Source: an uncultured Blautia sp. (GTDB lineage: Bacteria; Bacillota; Clostridia; Lachnospirales; Lachnospiraceae). Taken from it: a DNA stretch of 64,000 nucleotides. Of this stretch, positions 8,209-16,820 are shown piece after piece. The stretch is taken from contig CAMBAL010000003.1 in assembly GCA_945864225.1 (NCBI GenBank), positions 1 through 64,000 of the forward strand, read 5' to 3'. The notes beneath the pieces are model-generated. The model ran no database searches, had not been told where the DNA came from, and saw only the letters and a list, made by a program, of their open reading frames with translations. The position numbers and the translations under genes were made by a program. Numbering within the stretch: position 1 is the stretch's first letter; each line of letters begins with the position of its first letter.

Positions 8209-9057
8209 ATGAATGATTGTATCACAATGATGAAATACCAGGGGCTTGGGAACGATTATCTGGTTCTTGATCCGAATAAAAACCGTATTCAGCTGCAGGG
8301 AAAGAAAATTGCTCTGATGTGTCAGAGAGGTTTTGGCCTGGGAGCTGACGGTGTGCTTTATGGTCCTGTGGAGATCAACGGAAAAATGGGTGTGCATATT
8401 TACAATGCAGATGGAAGCGAATCCGCAATCAGCGGCAATGGCGTGAGGATTTTTGCCAAATATCTGATGGATCATGAATATGTCAAAGAACAGAAATTCA
8501 GCATTGAGACTCTTTCCGGACCAATTGAAGTGGAATGCCTGAATGGCCGTGCAACAGAATTTCGTGTAAATATGGGGAAGGCATCTTTTCTCTCAAAAGA
8601 CATTCCAGTGACAGGGGAGATACGAGAAGTAATTGATGAGTCGTTTCTCTTTCATGGCAAAGAATACAAAGCCACCTGCCTCACAGTGGGAAATCCGCAC
8701 TGCATTATCTTTACAGACAAAGTGACACCGGAAATGGTAAGAGAACTTGGACCTTATGTAGAAAACGATGACCGTTTTCCGGAGCGTATGAATCTCCAGA
8801 TCTGTCATCTGATCGACAGAGGAAATCTGGATATTGAAATCTGGGAACGCGGTTCCGGTTATACCAAAGCATCCGGAACAGGCAGCTGTGCGGCAGCAAT
8901 CGCAGCTCACCGGCTTGGCCTTGTGGAAGACCGTATCAATGTGAATCAGCCGGGAGGTATGATCGAAATTGACATCCAGGAAGACGGAACCATATGTATG
9001 ATCGGAACGGTTGGCTACATTGCAGATGTGAGTATTGCAGAGAGCTTTTTCTCCTGA
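8209..9057 (+). CDS. dapF: Diaminopimelate epimerase family protein lacking both catalytic cysteines
   Basis: A 282-residue DapF-fold protein (start ATG 8209, MNDCITMMKYQGLGNDYLVLD, behind AGAAAGAGAGG). DapF interconverts LL- and meso-diaminopimelate by a two-cysteine acid/base mechanism. The fold signatures are present: GLGNDYLVLD, the first loop around SGNGVRIFAKYL, GNPHCIIF and the second loop around WERGSGYTKASGTGSC. But the residue that should be the first catalytic Cys (CGNG) is Ser75 (AGC codon) and the second (ACGTG) is Ser222 (TCC codon). So this is either a different racemase/isomerase or an inactive homologue; a canonical dapF may exist elsewhere in the genome. It is a single gene. 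The family call is secure, the activity is not. Confidence 0.85.
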   Translation: MNDCITMMKYQGLGNDYLVLDPNKNRIQLQGKKIALMCQRGFGLGADGVLYGPVEINGKMGVHIYNADGSESAISGNGVRIFAKYLMDHEYVKEQKFSIETLSGPIEVECLNGRATEFRVNMGKASFLSKDIPVTGEIREVIDESFLFHGKEYKATCLTVGNPHCIIFTDKVTPEMVRELGPYVENDDRFPERMNLQICHLIDRGNLDIEIWERGSGYTKASGTGSCAAAIAAHRLGLVEDRINVNQPGGMIEIDIQEDGTICMIGTVGYIADVSIAESFFS

Positions 9058-9151
9058 AGACAATTGAGATGAATTATAATAATCTGCGTTGACAGGATAG
9101 TTGATTTTAAGGAACAGTTATATGTAAGAGCCGATAGCCTATATTAAAACC

Positions 9152-9313
9152 ATAGAGCGTGTTTGAAAATTCATATCCGTCATATGCACGCCCCACTTTG
9201 TGGGGAATTTGCCTTGCATTCGGTCAACATAGCCCGTTATGTCTACCTCATTTGAGTCAAATTTCCCACAAATTGTGACGCACATCTGTCGGAAAGCAAT
9301 TTTCAAATACGAT
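9152..9313. repeat. Full-length GTGTTTGAAAATT palindromic element (about 160 bases)
   Basis: Left arm begins GTGTTTGAAAATT and continues with CCCACTTTGTGGGGAATTTG; the right arm, read in reverse complement, gives GTATTTGAAAATTGC and CACAATTTGTGGGAAATTTG. Arms of about 55 bases flank a central loop of about 45. No ORF. This looks like a MITE or similar non-coding mobile palindrome. Confidence 0.65.
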
Positions 9314-9339
9314 CCAGGTTTTAGCGTCTTAATTTTGTA

Positions 9340-9370
9340 TTACAGGAAAGTGTCCAGCATTTTCCTGTGA
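9340..9370. repeat. ACAGGAAA-type hairpin repeat, copy 2
   Basis: TTACAGGAAA and ATTTTCCTGTGA around GTGTCCAGC. It lies just beyond the 3' end of the minus-strand deoB gene and could help end that transcript. Confidence 0.6.
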
Positions 9371-9417
9371 AAAATATTTTGAGAGTTGAATCCAACACAG
9401 TCATGACAAATGGACGG

Positions 9418-10608
9418 TTATTTCAGGCAATCAAGCAGGGAATGCCCAATAGTTCCTTCCGGCATTTTTACGCCGAAATTTTCAGCAATTGTATTTCCCA
9501 CAACTGCAAAGGTCTCCTGATCTGCCAGCTTTCCGTTCTCTTTCATAGAAGGGGAATACATCAGCAGCGGTACGATTTCCTTTGTATGGTCGGTTCCCTT
9601 GAAGGTTGGATCGTTTCCATGGTCAGCAGTAATCATCAGAAGATCATCGTCCCGCATATTTTCCAGAAAAATCCCCAGATTCCTGTCAAATTTCTCCAGT
9701 TCTTTTGCATATCCTTCTGTATTTCGTCTGTGTCCCCAGAGGGCGTCAAAATCCACCAGATTTGTGAAGACCAGTCCGTGGAAATCTTTTTTCTGCATGT
9801 CAATGGTCTGTTCCATTCCATGAACGCTGCTCTTGGATTTATAGGCTTCTGTGATACCTTCGCCGTCAAAAATGTCCTTGATTTTTCCAATACTGATTAC
9901 ATCCAGACCGGCCTGTTTTAAAGCATCCAGAGCGGTTTTTCCATAGGGTTTCAGGGCATAATCGTGACGGTTGGAGGTGCGTTGGAATTCTCCGCGTTTC
10001 TTTCCCACATAGGGACGGGCAATGACGCGGCCGACTTTCCACTCGTCTTTCATGGTCAGTTCTCTGGCGATTTCACAGCAGCGATACAGTTCCTCCAGTC
10101 CAAAGGTTTCTTCATTTCCACAAATCTGGAGGACGGAATCGGCTGAGGTATAAACAATCATGTGACCTGTAGCAATTTCTTCCTCACCGAGCTCATCAAG
10201 AATTTCAGTTCCGCTGGCGCTCTTATTTCCGATAATTACCCGTCCGGTTCTTCTGGACAGTTCATCAAGAAGTTCTTTGGGAAATCCTGTTTCTGTGAAA
10301 GTGATAAATGGTTTTGTAATATGGAGCCCCATCAGTTCCCAATGACCGGTCATGGTATCCTTTCCAACACTGGATTCCAGAAGCCTTGCCTGGTATCCTC
10401 TGATTTCGCCATTATAATCGGCATGTTTCAGAGGATGAAGTCTGCCAAGACCGAGGCTTACAAGGTTTGGAATGTGAAATTCGGAAACATATTCGTCAAT
10501 ATGTCCACAGGTGTCGCAGCCTTCATCACCATATTCTGCTGCATTTGGCATCGCACCGATTCCGAAAGAATCAATGACGATCGTAAAGATTCTATGATAT
10601 TTCTGCAT
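9418..10608 (-). CDS. deoB: Phosphopentomutase
   Basis: A 396-residue phosphopentomutase: it interconverts (deoxy)ribose 1-phosphate and 5-phosphate, feeding nucleoside sugars into central metabolism. It belongs to the alkaline phosphatase-like metalloenzymes. Seen: [14 protein letters not shown] with the metal/nucleophile region, [31 protein letters not shown] (metal-binding Asp/His cluster). I start at ATG 10608 ([14 protein letters not shown]), preceded by CAGGGAGAG; the frame stays open further upstream but runs into cdd. Third gene of udp-cdd-deoB, 26 bases after cdd. Confidence 0.95.
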   Translation of the reverse strand: MQKYHRIFTIVIDSFGIGAMPNAAEYGDEGCDTCGHIDEYVSEFHIPNLVSLGLGRLHPLKHADYNGEIRGYQARLLESSVGKDTMTGHWELMGLHITKPFITFTETGFPKELLDELSRRTGRVIIGNKSASGTEILDELGEEEIATGHMIVYTSADSVLQICGNEETFGLEELYRCCEIARELTMKDEWKVGRVIARPYVGKKRGEFQRTSNRHDYALKPYGKTALDALKQAGLDVISIGKIKDIFDGEGITEAYKSKSSVHGMEQTIDMQKKDFHGLVFTNLVDFDALWGHRRNTEGYAKELEKFDRNLGIFLENMRDDDLLMITADHGNDPTFKGTDHTKEIVPLLMYSPSMKENGKLADQETFAVVGNTIAENFGVKMPEGTIGHSLLDCLK

Positions 10609-10634
10609 GTTTTCTCTCCCTGATTCAATAACAG

Positions 10635-11057
10635 TTAACGAAGATTTCCCGGGCCAAAGCCAAGGGGAAGAAGTTCTTTGAGGGTAAATTCGGTATAGTG
10701 GGTTTCGTCTGTTGCCAGAATAATTTTGAATGTTTCCGGATCGCAGAATTCCATCATGACCTGCCTGCATACGCCGCAGGGAGGTGCATATTCTTCCAGA
10801 ATGCCGTCTTTGCCGCCTACGATGCAGATCGCATCAAATTCATGTTCCCCTTCGCTGACAGCTTTGAAAAAAGCGGTTCGTTCTGCGCAGTTTGTCGGGG
10901 TATATGCGGCATTTTCGATATTGCAGCCGCGATAGATTTTTCCGCTTCCGGCAAGCAGTGCGGCACCGACGCGGAAATGGGAATAGGGGCTGTAGGAATA
11001 CTGCATAGCACGGATTGCTTCACGGATCAATCGAGTGGGAGTGAGTTCATTTTCCAT
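10635..11057 (-). CDS. cdd: Cytidine deaminase
   Basis: A 140-residue homotetrameric-type cytidine deaminase converting (deoxy)cytidine to (deoxy)uridine. Zinc motif and catalytic glutamate are visible: NCAERTAFF (Cys ligand plus Glu) and [10 protein letters not shown] (two Cys ligands). The N-terminal segment [14 protein letters not shown] is typical. It lies between udp (32 bases upstream) and deoB, so cytidine becomes uridine, uridine phosphorylase releases ribose 1-phosphate and phosphopentomutase converts it onward. Confidence 0.96.
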   Translation of the reverse strand: MENELTPTRLIREAIRAMQYSYSPYSHFRVGAALLAGSGKIYRGCNIENAAYTPTNCAERTAFFKAVSEGEHEFDAICIVGGKDGILEEYAPPCGVCRQVMMEFCDPETFKIILATDETHYTEFTLKELLPLGFGPGNLR

Positions 11058-11089
11058 AGATCATTCTCCTTTTTTGAGTGTACACAGTA

Positions 11090-11875
11090 TTATCTGTCTT
11101 TTCCGGCCTTATCCTGACGGATCAGGATTTTGACAGCTTCTATGGCTGTGCGAATTGCCATATCGGTATCGTGGACGATGGGATTGTCAAGACCCTGTTT
11201 GGCTCTTTCCTGATTGGCGAGGACAAGCAGAATGGAACCTACTTTTACACCAAGTGCGGCCCCTGTGATAAATAATGCAGCGGATTCCATTTCGGAAGCT
11301 TTGCATCCAAGTCTGCACCATGCTTCCCATTTGTTTAATAATTCATAACTGACCGGTTTGGTTTCCGGGGAATGCTGTCCGTAGAAAGAATCCTTACACT
11401 GGACAACACCTACATGATGGGGATAGCCCAACGTACCGGCAGCCTGTGCCAGGGCTGACATTACCTGGAAATCCGGTACAGCGGGGAACTCGATGGGAGC
11501 ATATTCTCTCGAAGTCCCTTCCATTCGGATAGCACCGTTTGCGATGACCAGGTCGCCGCTTTTGACATGGATATCCATACCGCCGCTTGTGCCTACACGT
11601 ATAAAGGTATCCGCTCCGCACTGTACAAGCTCCTCAAGGGCAATGGAAGCAGACGGGCCGCCAATACCGGTAGAAGTTACGCTCACTTTTTCCCCTTCCA
11701 GATATCCGGTATAAGTAACATATTCCCTGCTGTCTGCAACAAACCGGGGATTGTCAAAATATCCGGCGATTTTTTCGCATCTCTTTGGATCGCCTGGGAG
11801 AATTACATATTTTCCAACTTCTCCTTTTCCCACCTGGATGTGGTAAAGCTTGTCATTTTCTGAATAATTTATCAT
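11090..11875 (-). CDS. udp: Uridine phosphorylase
   Basis: A 261-residue nucleoside phosphorylase of the NP-I family, splitting uridine with phosphate to uracil and ribose 1-phosphate. Seen: [14 protein letters not shown] (phosphate-binding start), [25 protein letters not shown], and the EMESAALF segment that contacts ribose. First gene of the minus-strand operon; start ATG with AAAGGAGAAAACG upstream. The upstream region holds tandem repeats and a 43-base element that may be regulatory. Confidence 0.94.
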   Translation of the reverse strand: MINYSENDKLYHIQVGKGEVGKYVILPGDPKRCEKIAGYFDNPRFVADSREYVTYTGYLEGEKVSVTSTGIGGPSASIALEELVQCGADTFIRVGTSGGMDIHVKSGDLVIANGAIRMEGTSREYAPIEFPAVPDFQVMSALAQAAGTLGYPHHVGVVQCKDSFYGQHSPETKPVSYELLNKWEAWCRLGCKASEMESAALFITGAALGVKVGSILLVLANQERAKQGLDNPIVHDTDMAIRTAIEAVKILIRQDKAGKDR

Positions 11876-11932
11876 CGTTTTCTCCTTTCTCTGATGGGAT
11901 TATGTAAAATATTCTGTACCATTAGCTGAAAT

Positions 11933-11975
11933 AAAAATATCCGGCGTCATCGGATCAGTTATTTATATTCCGATG
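11933..11975. repeat. 43-base element shared with 8130-8172, copy 2
   Basis: Here it includes a perfect CATCGG/CCGATG inverted repeat. It lies about 60 bases upstream of udp, in opposite orientation to that gene. Confidence 0.55.
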
Positions 11976-12010
11976 AACTGGTTATTTATTTATAGATGAA
12001 CTGGTTATTT
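11971..12010 (-). promoter_or_regulatory. Tandem repeat upstream of the udp operon
   Basis: The word GATGAACTGGTTATTT occurs at about 11972 and 11995, a 23-base period, with a third related CAGTTATTTAT just before. On the udp strand the unit reads AATAACCAGTTCATC. Two helical turns apart, it looks like a pair of regulator sites. Confidence 0.5.
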
Positions 12011-12098
12011 GCGGACTGTATTTTATAAAAATTATAAAATACAGCCGTTTTATCGTCAATGTTAATTCTCAGCACAGGCGTTTTCAAATACTATGATT

Positions 12099-12243
12099 GT
12101 TACTGTTCACTCCGTTCTCAGTAACACGCTTCGCGATGCACAGAAATAATGCACATTGCATAATTTCGTGCGTTGACTGTCTCGGGATTTCCATGCATAA
12201 ATGCATGGAAACACCTCGCGGTATATTACCGGTAAACAGTAAC
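12099..12243. repeat. Nested palindromic element with three hairpins
   Basis: Outer arms GTTACTGTTCAC (12099-12110) and GTAAACAGTAAC (12232-12243) are inverted with one mismatch. Inside are GCACAGAAATAATGC / GCATAATTTCGTGC (12138-12171) and a perfect TTTCCATGCA / TGCATGGAAA hairpin (12188-12211). No ORF. It fills the spacer between the divergent udp and prfB units and looks like a non-autonomous mobile palindrome. Confidence 0.6.
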
Positions 12244-12465
12244 CTATGATTTTACGTATTTTTTGTAATTTTTACACATCTTCATTTACACATTTTTTTA
12301 TACATCTTCATTTGCCTTTTTTCCCCCGATATGCTATTGTATACATTGAGTTGTGATGCCCGGATTTTTGTTCTCACAGAAGAATCCGGTTTTCATAATC
12401 CTCATCGAAACAGAATGTGCGTGCAGCTTCTGTTTGGATCAAAAAAATAGAAAGAAGGTGAAGCT

Positions 12466-13594
12466 ATGGTTGAATTAGATCAGTTCAAGACAATTCTTGC
12501 AGCCTATACCGAACCATTAGTGGAAGTGAGGGATTCACTTTGACCTCGCTAACAAAGAGCAGAGAGTCGAAGAATTAGAGCGCGAAATGGAAGCGCCGGA
12601 TTTCTGGGATGACGCAGAAAAATCCCAGATGAAAATGAAAGAGTTAAAAAGCCTGAAAGACGATATGGAGACATACCAGAGTCTGGTTACGCAGATGGAA
12701 GATATGGAAACCATGATTGAGATGGGCTACGAAGAGAACGATCCGGAGCTGATTCCGGAAATCCAGGAAATGCTGGATCAGTTTGAAAAAGATTTTGATA
12801 ATATCCGTGTGAAGACCCTTTTATCAGGAGAATACGATACGGAGAATGCGATCATCAAGCTGAATGCCGGAGCAGGAGGAACCGAAGCCTGTGACTGGTG
12901 CAGCATGCTTTATCGTATGTACACCCGCTGGGCAGACCGCAAGGGATTCAGTGTGGAAGTTCTTGATTATCTGGATGGAGATGAAGCCGGAATTAAATCC
13001 GTTACTTTCCAGGTAAACGGCGAAAATGCTTATGGTTATCTGAAGTCCGAAAAAGGGGTACACCGTCTTGTACGTATCTCTCCGTTTAATGCGGCAGGCA
13101 AGCGGCAGACCTCCTTTGTATCCTGCGATGTTATGCCGGATATTGAGAAGGATCTTGATGTGGAGATCAATGATGAGGATATCCGTATCGATACGTATCG
13201 AAGCAGCGGTGCCGGCGGACAGCATATCAACAAAACATCTTCTGCAATCCGTATCACACATTTTCCGACAGGAATCGTGGTACAGTGTCAGAATGAACGT
13301 TCCCAGCATATGAACAAAGACAAAGCCATGCAGATGCTGAAAGCCAAACTGTATCTTCTGAAACAGCAGGAGGCAGAGGCAAAATTATCCGGTATCCGTG
13401 GGGAAGTGACAGAGATTGGCTGGGGAAATCAGATCCGTTCTTATGTTATGCAGCCATACACCATGGTCAAAGATCATCGTACCAATGAAGAGACCGGTAA
13501 TGTGGATGCAGTGATGGATGGAGGAATCGATCTCTTTATCAATGCATATCTGAAATGGATCGCATTATCCAGAAAACCTGCGTCTGCGGAATAA
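12466..13594 (+). CDS. prfB: Peptide chain release factor 2 with programmed +1 frameshift
   Basis: RF2 recognises UGA and UAA stop codons. The gene starts at ATG 12466 (after AGAAGGTG) and encodes 25 residues (MVELDQFKTILAAY..RDSL) up to an in-frame TGA at 12541-12543; slipping +1 on CTT TGA gives Asp-Leu-Ala-Asn and the rest of the protein, 375 residues in all. A GTGAGGG sequence upstream of the slip site is the stimulating Shine-Dalgarno-like element. The stop-codon reading motif SPF (RISPFNAAGKRQTSF) and the catalytic GGQ (SGAGGQHINKT) are present. The internal stop is autoregulation: low RF2 favours frameshifting. Confidence 0.96.
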
Positions 13595-13843
13595 TGTATA
13601 AAAATTCCCCGCGGGGTATTATGAGAGAATAGGAAGAAGAAGCTGCTGCTGAAGACAGATTGTTTTCGCAGCAGCATCTGTTTTGGTCTGAAATGATTTG
13701 AGGTTATTGTTTACTGGAAAAAAGTCTTGCAGAGTTTTTCCGGTTATGGTAAGATATCTTTCGTGGAAAAACAAATGTCTTTAAAAAACGGACATTTTTG
13801 AAGCAAAAAACTCAACAGACGGAAAATGGATAGGAAGATCAAA

Positions 13844-14296
13844 ATGCAGAAACAGGCAGAAAAGAAAAAATATTTTGTAGTCAGGGAACGTGCGGTTCCG
13901 GAGGTGCTGTTAAAAGTAGTGGAAGCAAAGCGCCTTCTTGATTCCGGCAGAGTCCTCACTGTACAGGAGGCAGCTGAACAGACCGGAATCAGCCGCAGTT
14001 CTTTTTATAAATATAAGGATGATATATTTCCCTTCCATGAAGATGCGAAAGGGAAGACCATTACTTTCATCATTCAGATGGATGATGAGCCGGGGCTTTT
14101 GTCAAATGTACTTCAGACGATCGCACGTTTTCACGGCAATATCCTTACCATCCACCAGAGTATTCCCATCAATGGAGTGGCTACACTGACACTCAGTGTG
14201 GATATCCTTCCGGGAGAAGGGGATGCAGAAGCGATGGTTGAGACGATTGAGCAGAGTGAAGGAATCCATTATCTGAAGATTCTCGGCAGAGAGTAA
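13844..14296 (+). CDS. ACT domain protein (UPF0735-like) with HTH segment
   Basis: A protein of 150 residues (start at ATG 13844, MQKQAEKKKYF, with AGGAAG upstream; an in-frame ATG lies 18 bases earlier). N-terminal half carries a helix-turn-helix-like segment (VQEAAEQTGISRSSFYKYKDDIFPF, about 40-70); the C-terminal half is an ACT domain (about 72-150, ITFIIQMDDEPGLLSNVLQTI), the fold that binds amino acids. It lies 25 bases before hom, so a role in sensing an aspartate-family amino acid and tuning this cluster is plausible. No function has been shown to my knowledge. Confidence 0.8.
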   Translation: MQKQAEKKKYFVVRERAVPEVLLKVVEAKRLLDSGRVLTVQEAAEQTGISRSSFYKYKDDIFPFHEDAKGKTITFIIQMDDEPGLLSNVLQTIARFHGNILTIHQSIPINGVATLTLSVDILPGEGDAEAMVETIEQSEGIHYLKILGRE

Positions 14297-14321
14297 AAAA
14301 TAGAAAAACACGGAGGACAAA

Positions 14322-15536
14322 ATGATCAATATAGCAGTCTTAGGATACGGCACTGTAGGAAGCGGTGTTGTGGAAGTAATCAATACCAATCATAAAAGCA
14401 TCAATAAGCGCGCAGGCGACGAAATCAATATCAAGTATGTTCTGGATCTGAGAGATTTCCCGGGAGATCCGGTACAGGATATTCTTGTACATGACTATGA
14501 AGTGATCGCCAATGACCCGGAAGTAGATATTGTTGTCGAGGTTATGGGGGGCATTGAGCCGGCGTATACTTTTGTAAAAAGAGCACTTGAGTCAGGAAAG
14601 AGTGTCTGCACATCCAATAAGGCTCTCGTAGCCAAACATGGCCCGGAGCTGATGGAAATTGCTAGAGAACGGGATATCAACTTTTTATTTGAAGCAAGCT
14701 GCGGCGGCGGAATTCCGATCATCCGTGCGCTGAATTCTTCTCTTACTGCAGACGAAATCGATGAAATTACCGGTATCCTGAATGGAACAACCAATTACAT
14801 GCTGTATAAGATGAGCACAGAAGGCTGTGAATTTGATACCGTATTAAAGGAAGCACAGGCAAAGGGATATGCGGAGGCAGATCCGACAGCCGATGTGGAA
14901 GGATATGATGCCTGCCGTAAAATTGCCATTCTTTCTTCGCTGGCATACGGACGTTTCCTGAACTATGAGAATATTTATACAGAAGGCATTACCAGGATTA
15001 CACCTGAGGATATGGCTTACGCCAGAGAATTGGGCATGACGATCAAACTTCTGGCAACCAGCCGCAAGGTTGGGGAGGATTCTTTCTATGCTATGGTGGC
15101 ACCGTTCCTTCTTAGTCAGAACAGTCCTCTTTTCAGCGTGAATGATGTGTTTAATGCCGTTTTTGTCCATGGAAATGTTCTGGGTGATGCCATGTTTTAC
15201 GGAAGCGGTGCAGGCAAACTTCCGACTGCAAGTGCAGTGGTGGCAGATGTGGTGGATGAGGCGAAACACCTTCACAGAAATATTATGATGAATTGGAGCA
15301 GTTATCCGCTGAATCTGATGGATATGTCCGAGGTAGAGGGAAGATTTTTCGTCAGAGTCAAAGGTACCACTGTGGATTGCGTAAAAGAAGCTTTTCCGGA
15401 AGTAGAGATCGTCAATCTGAAAGAACTGCCGGATGAGTTTGCATTTATTACATCTACGATGCGACAGGGAGAATACGAAGAAAGGATCAGAGCCCTGGCA
15501 GATCATATTGTGACCATGATCCGTGTAAAAGACTGA
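14322..15536 (+). CDS. hom: Homoserine dehydrogenase
   Basis: A 404-residue NAD(P)-dependent enzyme reducing aspartate semialdehyde to homoserine, the branch toward threonine and methionine. Seen: Rossmann motif VLGYGTVGSGVV at the start, KALVAKHGPELM, FEASCGGGIPII, GILNGTTNYML and a shortened C-terminal ACT-like region (about 345-400, FFVRVKGTTVD). Ribosome site CGGAGGAC. Second gene of the ACT-hom-homoserine kinase-aspartokinase run; its homoserine also supplies the methionine branch in which metY works. Confidence 0.95.
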   Translation: MINIAVLGYGTVGSGVVEVINTNHKSINKRAGDEINIKYVLDLRDFPGDPVQDILVHDYEVIANDPEVDIVVEVMGGIEPAYTFVKRALESGKSVCTSNKALVAKHGPELMEIARERDINFLFEASCGGGIPIIRALNSSLTADEIDEITGILNGTTNYMLYKMSTEGCEFDTVLKEAQAKGYAEADPTADVEGYDACRKIAILSSLAYGRFLNYENIYTEGITRITPEDMAYARELGMTIKLLATSRKVGEDSFYAMVAPFLLSQNSPLFSVNDVFNAVFVHGNVLGDAMFYGSGAGKLPTASAVVADVVDEAKHLHRNIMMNWSSYPLNLMDMSEVEGRFFVRVKGTTVDCVKEAFPEVEIVNLKELPDEFAFITSTMRQGEYEERIRALADHIVTMIRVKD

Positions 15537-15589
15537 TCAGGAGATTCATACAGAGTACAAAATAGATACTGATTCGAGGAGAAAAAATT

Positions 15590-16792
15590 ATGAAATACGT
15601 TGTTGTTTTGGGAGATGGAATGGCAGACTGGCCGCTGGAGGAACTTCAGGGCGGCACTCCGCTTTCCTGTGCAAAAACACCGGTGATGGATGCCCTTGCT
15701 GCTGTATCGGAAATCGGTACCGTTCCTACGATTCCGGAAGGTATGGCGCCTGGAAGTGATACGGCAAATCTTTCTGTTATGGGATATAATCCAAAAAAAT
15801 ATTATACAGGACGTTCTCCGCTGGAAGCGCTGAGCATTGGTGTGGACATGAAGGACAGCGATGTGGTGTATCGCTGCAACATTGTCACATTGACTGAAGA
15901 GGACGCGCCTTACGAGGAGCAGAAGATTCTGGATCACAGTTCTGATGAGATCAGTACGGAAGATGCGGATATTCTGCTGAAAGCCGTTGCAAAGGAACTG
16001 GCAAATGATACCTACCGGTTCTATACAGGTACCAGTTACCGTCATTGTATGATCTGGGACAGAGGAGAAGTTCTGGATCTGACTCCGCCGCACGATGTTT
16101 TGACACGCAGAATCGGAGAATATCTGCCTTCCGATCCGGTGTTGCGTCTGATGCAGGAGCGCAGCTACGAAATTCTGAAGAACCATCCGATCAATCTGGA
16201 GCGTAAGGCAAAGGGTCTGAATCCTGCCAACAGTTTCTGGTTCTGGGGTGCCGGGACAAAACCGATTCTTACCTCTTTTGAAGAAATCTATCATAAAAAG
16301 GGTGTGATGATTTCCGCAGTAGATCTTTTGAAAGGAATCGCAGTGGGCGCTGAGATGGACCGTATTATTGTAGAGGGAGCCAACGGCGGACTGCATACCA
16401 ATTACGAAGGCAAGGCCAGGGCTGCTGTGAAGGCCCTCACAGAAGACGGCTATGATTTTGCCTATATTCATGTGGAAGCACCGGATGAAATGGGACACCA
16501 GGGCAGTATTGAGAAGAAAATCCAGTCGATTGAATATCTGGACGGACGTCTGATTCGACTTGTAAAAGAAGGTCTGGATGCTTCCGGGGAAGATTACCGG
16601 ATGCTGATCCTTCCTGATCATCCGACCCCGATTCAGGTGCGTACTCATGTGGCAGAACCGGTTCCTTATCTTTTGTATGACAGTACCAATCTGCAGGAGC
16701 ATACCTGGCATTATAACGAGCAGGAAGCAGCGCAGAGCGGCATAAAGGTTGCTCACGGCTGGGATATGATGACTTATTTATTTTCCAAATAA
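15590..16792 (+). CDS. Proposed homoserine kinase of the ApgM-like metalloenzyme family
   Basis: A 400-residue protein usually annotated as cofactor-independent phosphoglycerate mutase. It has the alkaline phosphatase-superfamily features: VVLGDGMADWP at the N-terminus, GSDTANLSVMGYNP with the nucleophile serine, and metal ligands in VEAPDEMGHQG and LILPDHPTPIQVRTH. A subfamily of these proteins is found beside hom and aspartokinase in genomes without a GHMP-type thrB and has been proposed as the homoserine kinase. The position here, between hom and aspartokinase, fits that role better than glycolysis. Ribosome site CGAGGAG. Family is certain, substrate is inferred. Confidence 0.85.
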   Translation: MKYVVVLGDGMADWPLEELQGGTPLSCAKTPVMDALAAVSEIGTVPTIPEGMAPGSDTANLSVMGYNPKKYYTGRSPLEALSIGVDMKDSDVVYRCNIVTLTEEDAPYEEQKILDHSSDEISTEDADILLKAVAKELANDTYRFYTGTSYRHCMIWDRGEVLDLTPPHDVLTRRIGEYLPSDPVLRLMQERSYEILKNHPINLERKAKGLNPANSFWFWGAGTKPILTSFEEIYHKKGVMISAVDLLKGIAVGAEMDRIIVEGANGGLHTNYEGKARAAVKALTEDGYDFAYIHVEAPDEMGHQGSIEKKIQSIEYLDGRLIRLVKEGLDASGEDYRMLILPDHPTPIQVRTHVAEPVPYLLYDSTNLQEHTWHYNEQEAAQSGIKVAHGWDMMTYLFSK

Positions 16793-16820
16793 AGATTGAG
16801 CATTACACCGGGAGGAAACT

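Noticed and set aside
15503..16756. 417-codon minus-strand ORF over the proposed homoserine kinase
   Set aside because: Shadow frame of a conserved gene; no start signals.
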